Positions 1 to 5,542 of a stretch of 6,604 nucleotides of DNA are shown in pieces. Within the stretch, counting starts at the first letter, position 1. Each line of letters begins with the position of its first letter. Under the pieces are notes generated by a model, which saw only the letters and a program-made list of their open reading frames with translations, was not told the DNA's origin and ran no database searches. The DNA comes from Thermomonas sp. (GTDB taxonomy: Bacteria > Pseudomonadota > Gammaproteobacteria > Xanthomonadales > Xanthomonadaceae), in contig JANJSW010000219.1 in the NCBI GenBank assembly GCA_024711415.1, positions 1-6,604 on the forward strand, in the 5' to 3' direction. The position numbers and the translations under genes are program-made.

Positions 1-47
1 CATTGCCCACGCAAACATGTCCAGACGGTGACGGTTGCTTACAAAAC

Positions 48-75
48 TGAATGCGCGTTCCGCAAGATGAATGCG
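48..75 (+). repeat. Pair of 8-bp direct repeats, possible activator site
   Basis: The octamer TGAATGCG occurs at 48-55 and again at 68-75, exactly 20 bp apart start to start, about two helical turns. Both copies lie just upstream of the candidate promoter, with centres roughly 70 and 50 bp before the predicted transcription start. That is a usual place for an activator binding on one face of the DNA. The repeat and spacing are seen directly; the regulatory role is inference, and a chance 8-mer repeat cannot be excluded. Confidence 0.3.
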
Positions 76-86
76 ATATGAGGGGG

Positions 87-116
87 TTGTTAAATAAATG
101 TTGACTGCTCTATAGT
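87..116 (+). promoter_or_regulatory. Candidate sigma-70 promoter of the TonB-dependent receptor
   Basis: A -35-like TTGTTA at 87-92 (4 of 6 to consensus) is followed after 18 bp by TATAGT at 111-116 (5 of 6 to TATAAT). The stretch is markedly AT-rich compared with the rest of the window. Transcription would start near 122-124 and give a leader of about 68 nt before the ATG at 191. A second -35-like hexamer, TTGACT at 101-106, lies too close to TATAGT to pair with it, and I find no good -10 at 16-18 bp beyond it. The call rests on motif matching only. Confidence 0.5.
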
Positions 117-175
117 CGGCGAGTCAGACCATCTGAGGTCGGGCGTACTTGTTCCCTTTGTCACTTCGTCCCTAT

Positions 176-181
176 GGGGGT
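176..181 (+). promoter_or_regulatory. Ribosome binding site deciding the receptor start
   Basis: GGGGGT at 176-181 is the only G-rich Shine-Dalgarno-like stretch near the gene and leaves 9 nt before the ATG at 191. It lies inside the longer reading frame that could begin with TTG at 149, so its placement favours the ATG start. Confidence 0.6.
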
Positions 182-190
182 TACAACAAA

Positions 191-3100
191 ATGGCTTCTA
201 ACTACCTTGCGAAAGGCCTGAAGCAGAGCGCGCTGACCGTCGCTCTGGGTCTGTGCTTCGCCGGCGGCGTGCAGGCGCAGAGCACCACCGGCAGCATCAC
301 CGGTTCTGCGCCCGCTGGCTCCACCGTGACCATCAGCAACAACAGCGGTCTGACCCGCACCATCACCGCCGATGCCAATGGCCGCTACAATGCGAGCAGC
401 CTGCCGGTCGGTACCTACACCGTCGTTTCGGGCGATACCAAGCGCGAAGTGGTCGTGACCGTGGGTTCGAGCGCCTCTGTTTCGTTCGGCGGTGGCGATG
501 CCACCACCCTGGGCACCGTGACGGTGACGGGTAACACGATCAACCCGATCGACACCAGCACCACCGACACCCGCAGCGTGCTGACCGCCGCGCAGCTCGA
601 GCGCCTGCCGCTGGCCCGTTCGGCCGAGTCGGTTGCGCTGCTGGCCCCGGGCGTGATCAGCGGTGCCGCCGGCTACTTCGGTGGCCTGGTGTCGTTCGGC
701 GGTTCCGGTGTGTCCGAGAACGCCTATTACATCAACGGCTTCTTCAGCGGCGAGCCGCTGTCCAACCTCGGCGGCTTCAGCCTGCCGTACGGCTCGGTCG
801 AGCAGCAGGAAACCTTCCTGGGCGGCTACAGCGCCAAGTACGGTCGTTCCGCGGGCGGCGTGATCAACCAGATCGGCAAGCGCGGCACCAACGAATTCAA
901 GTTCGGTGGCCAGGTCATCTACACCCCGCGCAATCTGCGTGGCAATGCCGACGACCTGTACCTGCCGGACATGGACTTCAGCGAGTACAACCAGAACCCG
1001 AACCTGCCTTCCACCTGCGGTGATGGCAACGACAAGTGCGGCTGGGCGTACGAAGACGAATCCGTCGCCGGCCAGCTGTACTCGCGCGGCAAGGCGTCGG
1101 AGTCCTGGAACCACAGCTACAGCCTGTACGCCGGCGGCCCGATCATCAAGGATCGTCTGTTCTTCTTCGCGTCGGCTGAGATGTACAAGAGCGACTCGAT
1201 CTCCGCACCGAGCGTGCTGGGCGCGGCGCGCACCACCGAGACCCAGATCGAAGATCCCAAGCTCTACGCCAAGATCGACTGGAACATCACCGACAACCAC
1301 TTCCTCGAACTGAGCTACATGGGCGAGAAGTACACGTCGGAAGGCCAGTACTACGATTATGACTTCGACTCCGACACCACCGGTGCTCGTCAGACGGCGG
1401 TTCCGACCCCGGTCAGCCAGAACACCGAATACGCGATCGCCAAGTACACCGGTTACCTGACCGACAACCTGACCTTCAGCGCGCTGTACGGTCACGGCCG
1501 CTTCACCAATCGCCAGATCAACCCGAGCATCATCGCGGGCCTGCCGTTCATCTCCAGCGCCACCAACCAGAACCCGGCCCTGAACGGCGGCACCACCATC
1601 CCGAACAAGCAGGGCGACTACCGCGCCACTGACGCCCGCAACTATACCGATGGCATCCGTGCCGACCTGGAATGGGTCGTGGGTGACCACACCCTGACCT
1701 TCGGCGTTGACAACATCGAGTTCAAGGCCGACAACGCCGGCGTTGATCAGGTGACCGACGTGTGGATCTACAGCCGCACCAACTCGCCGAACAGCAACAT
1801 CTCGTCGACCCTTGGTGTCGGCGCGCCGGGCACCCCCTACTACGTCCAGAAGTACATCTTCGAGTCGGCCACCAGCATGTCGCTGGAGCAGAAGGCGTGG
1901 TACATCGAGGATCGTTGGCAGCTGACCAACAACCTGCTGCTGTCGCTGGGTATCCGCAACGACCAGTTCACCAACAAGAACAACTTCGGCGAAGCCTACA
2001 TGGACGCCAAGGACCAGTGGGCCCCGCGTCTGGGCTTCGCCTGGGACGTCAACGGTGACTCGTCGCTGAAGGTCTTCGGCAACGCTGGCCGCTACTTCCT
2101 GGCCATGCCGAACAACGTCGCCATCCGCGGCGCCTCGGCTTCCACCTTCACCCGCGAGTACTTCACCTATACGGGTATCGACGCCAATGGCGCTCCGACC
2201 GGCCTGACCCCGGTTCCGGGCGTCAACGGCGGCCCGGCCCCGGGCCCGGTTTCGAGCAACGGCGAGTACGGTACCTCGGTGGACGTGCTGGCTTTCGCGC
2301 CGAAGGACCTCAAGAACATGTACCAGGACGAGTTCATCCTGGGCTTCGAGAAGTCGCTGGGCGAAGACTGGATGATGGGCGTCAAGTTCACCTCGCGTGA
2401 CCTTAAGTCCTCGATCGACGATATCTGCGATCCGTACACCTTCATGGATCACAATGGCCTGACCGCCGTGCGTGGCGCGGGCAGCGGCTACCTGGCCCGC
2501 GATGCAAGCGGCCAGCACTACCAGGTGTCTTACTGCTACATGTTCAACCCGGGTGGCACCAACACCTTCAGCGTCGCGCAGACCGACGCCGCGGGTAATC
2601 CGACCGGCGAGCGTTCCGAGTTCGTGATGAGCTACCAGGACTGGCGCTTCCAGGACGGCCTGAAGCGCAAGTACAGTGGCATCGACATCTACTTCGAGCG
2701 TCCGTTCGACGGCAAGTGGGAAGCCCGCGTCGACTACACCTTCAGCAAGAGCAAGGGCAACAACGAAGGCCAGGTGAAGTCGGAGTTCGGTCAGACCAAC
2801 ATCTCCAAGACCCAGGATTGGGACGTGGCTGAGATGATGCGTTACTCGTACGGCTATCTGGCCAACGACCGTCGCCATCAGCTGAAGGCGCGCGGTAGCT
2901 ACCAGCTCACCCCGGAATGGCTGCTGGGTGCGAACCTGCGTGTCACCTCCGGTGCTCCGATCAGCTGCCTGGGTCTCTACAACCCCGATGGCAGCATCGA
3001 CGAGGGCACGGGCGACGCCGATCCGGTGGGCTACGGTTCGAGCTACCACACCTGCTTTGGGCAGGTGGCGACCCCGGGCGGTCAGCGTACGCCGTGGACC

Positions 3101-3319
3101 AAGACGATCGACTTGGGCGTGACCTATCGTCCGGCGTTCTTCGAAGACAGGCTGTCGCTGGGTCTGCAGATTCGCAACCTGACCAACGAGAACAAGGCTC
3201 TGCAGGTGGACGTGACCTCGGGTACGGATGCTCCGTACACCGTGTCCAACACCTACCTGCTGCCGATTGGTCGCCAGACCCCGCGGACCGTGGTGTTCAC
3301 CGCGTCCTACGACTGGTAA
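191..3319 (+). CDS. TonB-dependent outer-membrane receptor, Oar-like, with carboxypeptidase-regulatory N-domain
   Basis: A 1042-residue outer-membrane transporter expected to take up a bulky ligand (metal chelate, glycan or peptide) using TonB energy. The ATG at 191 is chosen because it gives a clean signal peptide: basic start, hydrophobic core at about 13-25, cleavage after VQA at 27-29. An in-frame TTG at 149 would add 14 unlikely residues. Residues about 33-99 form a carboxypeptidase-regulatory-like beta fold (ADANGRY, LPVGTYTV). TVTVTG at 109-114 is a TonB-box candidate. The plug covers about 120-235 (LERLPLARSAESV, SKYGRSAGG-like AKYGRSAGGVIN). The rest is a beta-barrel with alternating aromatic strands, ending in SYDW, a typical OMP C-terminal aromatic signal. 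Codons are strongly G/C-ending with GGT/CGT, suggesting high expression. The six mature cysteines fall in three pairs. The substrate cannot be told from sequence. The family call is firm; Oar-likeness is inferred from the architecture. Confidence 0.96.
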   Translation: MASNYLAKGLKQSALTVALGLCFAGGVQAQSTTGSITGSAPAGSTVTISNNSGLTRTITADANGRYNASSLPVGTYTVVSGDTKREVVVTVGSSASVSFGGGDATTLGTVTVTGNTINPIDTSTTDTRSVLTAAQLERLPLARSAESVALLAPGVISGAAGYFGGLVSFGGSGVSENAYYINGFFSGEPLSNLGGFSLPYGSVEQQETFLGGYSAKYGRSAGGVINQIGKRGTNEFKFGGQVIYTPRNLRGNADDLYLPDMDFSEYNQNPNLPSTCGDGNDKCGWAYEDESVAGQLYSRGKASESWNHSYSLYAGGPIIKDRLFFFASAEMYKSDSISAPSVLGAARTTETQIEDPKLYAKIDWNITDNHFLELSYMGEKYTSEGQYYDYDFDSDTTGARQTAVPTPVSQNTEYAIAKYTGYLTDNLTFSALYGHGRFTNRQINPSIIAGLPFISSATNQNPALNGGTTIPNKQGDYRATDARNYTDGIRADLEWVVGDHTLTFGVDNIEFKADNAGVDQVTDVWIYSRTNSPNSNISSTLGVGAPGTPYYVQKYIFESATSMSLEQKAWYIEDRWQLTNNLLLSLGIRNDQFTNKNNFGEAYMDAKDQWAPRLGFAWDVNGDSSLKVFGNAGRYFLAMPNNVAIRGASASTFTREYFTYTGIDANGAPTGLTPVPGVNGGPAPGPVSSNGEYGTSVDVLAFAPKDLKNMYQDEFILGFEKSLGEDWMMGVKFTSRDLKSSIDDICDPYTFMDHNGLTAVRGAGSGYLARDASGQHYQVSYCYMFNPGGTNTFSVAQTDAAGNPTGERSEFVMSYQDWRFQDGLKRKYSGIDIYFERPFDGKWEARVDYTFSKSKGNNEGQVKSEFGQTNISKTQDWDVAEMMRYSYGYLANDRRHQLKARGSYQLTPEWLLGANLRVTSGAPISCLGLYNPDGSIDEGTGDADPVGYGSSYHTCFGQVATPGGQRTPWTKTIDLGVTYRPAFFEDRLSLGLQIRNLTNENKALQVDVTSGTDAPYTVSNTYLLPIGRQTPRTVVFTASYDW

Positions 3320-3331
3320 TGCAGGCTGTTT

Positions 3332-3355
3332 CCGGATGATCGAAAGATCATCCGG
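3332..3355 (+). other. Perfect 10-bp RNA hairpin with GAAA tetraloop, 3' of the receptor
   Basis: CCGGATGATC (3332-3341), loop GAAA, then GATCATCCGG (3346-3355) form a fully paired 10-bp stem closed by C(GAAA)G, an exceptionally stable GNRA cap. It starts 12 nt after the receptor stop codon and has no T tract behind it, so it is not by itself an intrinsic terminator. It could protect the receptor mRNA 3' end or bind a protein. Its DNA form is also an inverted repeat that a dimeric regulator could bind. The structure is certain from sequence; the function is not. Confidence 0.65.
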
Positions 3356-3370
3356 CTTGCAGGAAAACTG

Positions 3371-3400
3371 GCCGGCCTTCGCAAGAAGGCCGGCTTTTTT
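3371..3400 (+). terminator. Rho-independent terminator of the receptor gene
   Basis: GCCGGCCTTC (3371-3380), loop GCAA, then GAAGGCCGGC (3385-3394) form a perfect GC-rich 10-bp stem with a GNRA tetraloop, followed directly by six T residues (3395-3400). This is a textbook intrinsic terminator. It separates the receptor from the sigma-factor operon. On the opposite strand the same stem is followed after three bases by TTTT, so weak action in both directions is possible, although no opposing gene is seen. Confidence 0.93.
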
Positions 3401-3447
3401 GTTGCCGGCATCTAAACGTTCTTGGGCTTCGTTGCATCACAATTGTC

Positions 3448-4020
3448 ATGCTGATGCAGACCATGCCGCTACCGCAGGCCAGGGAAACCGACGACGACGC
3501 CCGATTGGCGCGTCAGGCGGCCATGGCCGACGTGTCCGCATTCGAGCAGCTCTACCGTCGCCACCACCGCCGCGTGCATGGGGTGATCGTGCGGCTGGTG
3601 GGGCAGGCGGGGACGCGTGCGGAGGACCTCACCCAGGAGGCCTTCGTGCGCGCCTGGCAGGCGCTGCCGGCTTTTCGCTTCGAGAGTGCGGTATCGACCT
3701 GGCTGCATCGGCTGGCGGTCAATACCGCGCTGATGGAGATGCGCGCGCGTCGCAGCCGGCCGTGGCCGGAAGAGGACGATGACGCGCTGGAAACGGTGGC
3801 GACCCCGGATACCGCCGGCCGTGCCGTGCTTGGCCGCGACCTGGAGCGCGCGGTCGCCAGCCTGCCGCCGCGCGCCCGCGCGGTGCTGGTGCTGCACGAC
3901 GTGGAAGGCTGGAAGCACGAAGAGATCGCCGGCGAGCTGGGCATGGCGGTGGGAAGTTCGAAGGCGCAGCTGCACCGTGCACGCGGGCTGCTGCGCGCGC
4001 GGATCGGAGAAATGGCATGA
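3448..4020 (+). CDS. ECF-type RNA polymerase sigma factor
   Basis: A 190-residue sigma-70 family factor of the small extracytoplasmic-function class, which has only regions 2 and 4. Region 2 spans about 27-100: AFEQLYRRHHRRV is helix 2.1, DLTQEAFVRAWQ (60-71) is the core-binding signature of region 2.2, and FRFESAVSTWLHRLAVNTA covers -10 recognition. An acidic linker (PEEDDDALE, 107-115) follows. Region 4 spans about 132-187, with SLPPRARAVLVLHD and the helix-turn-helix HEEIAGELGMAVGSSKAQLHRAR that reads the -35 element. The length is typical. The start is uncertain: ATG occurs at 3448, 3454 and 3463, and none has a good ribosome binding site. The first was taken. The stop overlaps the next start by ATGA, so the pair is translationally coupled. 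The likely role is switching on an envelope-stress regulon; the exact ECF group is not assigned. Confidence 0.93.
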   Translation: MLMQTMPLPQARETDDDARLARQAAMADVSAFEQLYRRHHRRVHGVIVRLVGQAGTRAEDLTQEAFVRAWQALPAFRFESAVSTWLHRLAVNTALMEMRARRSRPWPEEDDDALETVATPDTAGRAVLGRDLERAVASLPPRARAVLVLHDVEGWKHEEIAGELGMAVGSSKAQLHRARGLLRARIGEMA

Positions 4021-4514
4021 GCGGACAACACGACATCGGCGAGGCCTCGCTGCGAATGGCGCTGCAGGCGCTGCGCCGGGATATCGAGCCAGAGCGGGAT
4101 CTGTGGCCGGGCATCGCGGCAAGGCTGTCCCCGCAGGTGGCGCCGGCGCGGCCGCCCCGGCGCATCTGGCCGTTCGCGATGGCGGCTTCGATGCTGCTGG
4201 CGCTGGGCCTGGCCCGGCAGGAAGCACCGGAGCTGGCGCGGCCGGTGGCGGTGGAGACGACGGCGCCCGTCGGGATCATGCCGGGCGCCAGCGAGGCGGA
4301 GGCGCTGACCCTGCATTACCAGGCTGCGCTGCGCGAGCTCGACGCCCGCGCGATGCCGGCCAGCTGGCAGCCGGGGCTGGAAGCGCTGGACCAGGGCGCC
4401 CAGCAGGTACTGGCGGCCCTGCGCCACAGTCCGCAATCCCCGCAGCTGCTGGAGCGGCTGCGCCAGATCTATGCCCACCGGCTCGCCCTGTCGCGCCGCG
4501 CTCTTTTTGCCTGA
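4017..4514 (+). CDS. Probable membrane anti-sigma factor, cysteine-free
   Basis: A 165-residue protein whose start overlaps the sigma-factor stop (ATGA at 4017-4020), with GGAG at 4006-4009 as ribosome binding site. Residues 1-49 are a charged, probably cytoplasmic domain with the helix LQALRRDIEPERDLWPGI. This R-D-I-x-P-x-R-D-L-W-P pattern is one I associate with anti-sigma proteins of xanthomonads. One membrane helix lies at about 50-66 (IWPFAMAASMLLALGLA). The remaining 100 residues would be periplasmic and are largely helical, with a leucine-rich C-terminal run (LLERLRQIYAHRLALS). There is no cysteine at all, so the zinc-binding HxxxCxxC anti-sigma motif is absent. It would sequester the upstream sigma factor until an envelope signal arrives. 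The role is inferred from gene order, topology and the N-terminal motif. It is not recognised as a named protein. Confidence 0.8.
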   Translation: MSGQHDIGEASLRMALQALRRDIEPERDLWPGIAARLSPQVAPARPPRRIWPFAMAASMLLALGLARQEAPELARPVAVETTAPVGIMPGASEAEALTLHYQAALRELDARAMPASWQPGLEALDQGAQQVLAALRHSPQSPQLLERLRQIYAHRLALSRRALFA

Positions 4515-4524
4515 GGACCCGACG

Positions 4525-5418
4525 ATGCAAATCCTATCTAGAATGCTGTGGGCCGCACTGGCCGCCACGATCGCGCTGCCGGGCATGGCGGCGACGCCGA
4601 TCAACCAGACCCGCCCGCTGGACGTGCGCGGCCGGGTCGAAATCGAGAACCTCAAAGGCAAGGTCGAAGTGGTGGCTTGGGATCGGCCGGAGGTGAAGCT
4701 GGCGGGTTCGCTGGGCGATGGGGTGGAAAAACTTTCCGTCGAGGGCGACGGCCGCGTGCTGCGGATCAAGGTCCAGTATCCGTCGCGCAACCGCAACGCC
4801 GAGCCCAGCCATCTTGTCGTGCAGATGCCGCTGCTGGCGGATCTGGAAGTGGAAACCGTTTCGGCCGACATCGGCGTCACCGGCATGGCCTCGCGCGAGC
4901 TGGGGCTGGAGTCGGTCAGCGGTGACATCGTCGCCAACGGCGCGCCGCGGCGCGGCGAAATCAGTTCGGTGAGCGGCGACATCCGGCTGGCGATGAACGG
5001 CCCGGATCTGCGGGTGGAGACGGTCAGCGGCCAGCTGATCGTGCAGGGGCGGCTGGACGGGACGGTCGCGCTGGAAAGCGTGTCGGGCGACATCCGCCTG
5101 GACACGCTGGGCGAGCGCGTACGCAAGCTCTCGGCAAGTTCGGTGTCCGGCGACATGGACCTGGGCGTGGCGCTGGCCGAGGACGGCGAGGTTCGCATGG
5201 AAAGCGTGAGCGGTGACCTGCGCCTGCGCCTGCCGGCGAGCCTGTCGGCGCAGGTGTCCGGCGAAAGCTTCAGCGGCGACCTGGCCGCGCCGGGTGCGAA
5301 GATCCAGAAGGAGGAGTTCGGCCCCGGTTCAAGCTTCCGCGTGCGCTACGGAGCAGGCAAGGGCGATATCCGGATGCAGACTTTTTCCGGCGACGCGAGG
5401 CTGATCCTGGAGCATTAG
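4525..5418 (+). CDS. Exported DUF4097-family beta-helix-like protein
   Basis: A 297-residue exported protein beginning 10 bp after the anti-sigma stop, with AGGA at 4514-4517 overlapping that stop, so it is probably the third gene of the operon. An upstream in-frame ATG at 4471 lies inside the anti-sigma gene and would spoil the signal peptide. The signal peptide is residues 1-23, with cleavage near GMAA. Residues about 30-110 are beta-rich. Then nine rungs of the form [ES]-[ST]-[VF]-S-[GA]-[DQ] follow, at S113, 132, 150, 168, 187, 208, 229, 250 and 288. This is the signature of DUF4097 (adhesin-like, predicted parallel beta-helix). There is no membrane anchor and no lipobox, so it is likely periplasmic or secreted. 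Family members occur in envelope-stress loci such as Bacillus liaG. Here it is likely a target or accessory of the upstream sigma factor. The biochemical function is unknown. Confidence 0.93.
   Translation: MQILSRMLWAALAATIALPGMAATPINQTRPLDVRGRVEIENLKGKVEVVAWDRPEVKLAGSLGDGVEKLSVEGDGRVLRIKVQYPSRNRNAEPSHLVVQMPLLADLEVETVSADIGVTGMASRELGLESVSGDIVANGAPRRGEISSVSGDIRLAMNGPDLRVETVSGQLIVQGRLDGTVALESVSGDIRLDTLGERVRKLSASSVSGDMDLGVALAEDGEVRMESVSGDLRLRLPASLSAQVSGESFSGDLAAPGAKIQKEEFGPGSSFRVRYGAGKGDIRMQTFSGDARLILEH
4861..5394 (+). repeat. Nine degenerate S-x-D coding rungs within the DUF4097 gene
   Basis: Degenerate repeats encode the V-S-G-D turns of the DUF4097 protein. Start-to-start spacings in residues are 19, 18, 18, 19, 21, 21, 21 and 38. 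The unit therefore lengthens from 18-19 to 21 halfway, and one rung-equivalent near 269 lacks the motif. The first rung has SAD and the fourth SGQ instead of SGD. This is protein-level repetition with diverged codons, not recent DNA duplication. Confidence 0.85.
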
Positions 5419-5542
5419 GTTTTGTCGTTGTGAATGGCACGCGACTTGGAGGCGGTCGCGGTCGGCGGATGCAAGCTACCAGAAGCCTGAGTTACGCTTC
5501 GGCGTCCGGATCGGATGCGGCTGCAGGGACTCCCGAGGCGCC

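Noticed and set aside
149..190. N-terminal extension of the receptor from a TTG start
   Set aside because: It has no ribosome binding site of its own, contains the likely ribosome binding site of the ATG at 191, and would place 14 residues ahead of a normal signal peptide.
161..3049. A 962-codon open frame on the minus strand opposite the receptor gene
   Set aside because: It is in exact codon register with the receptor, so it stays open simply because the receptor uses no TTA, CTA or TCA codons there. The predicted product is Val/Ala/Arg/Gly-rich with no recognisable domain, and the receptor is clearly the real gene.
191..4514. Receptor plus sigma and anti-sigma as a FecA/FecI/FecR-type iron signalling cassette
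   Set aside because: The order is receptor first with a strong terminator before the sigma gene, the receptor N-domain is carboxypeptidase-regulatory-like rather than a secretin/TonB signalling domain, and the membrane protein lacks FecR-like features.
3779..4696. A 305-codon + strand frame overlapping the sigma, anti-sigma and DUF4097 genes
   Set aside because: It is Ala/Gly/Arg-rich low-complexity translation of the wrong frame. The frames with sigma-70, membrane and DUF4097 signatures explain the same DNA.
3552..5198. A 548-codon minus-strand open frame across the sigma/anti-sigma/DUF4097 genes
   Set aside because: It crosses three well-supported + strand genes and is Ser/Arg/Pro-rich without domains; a high-GC shadow frame.
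5440..5460. Inverted repeat CGCGAC / GTCGCG with a 9-nt loop after the DUF4097 gene, considered as a terminator
   Set aside because: The stem is only 6 bp and no T tract follows. In DNA this GC-rich such a repeat is easily due to chance, so no terminator is called between 5419 and 5542.
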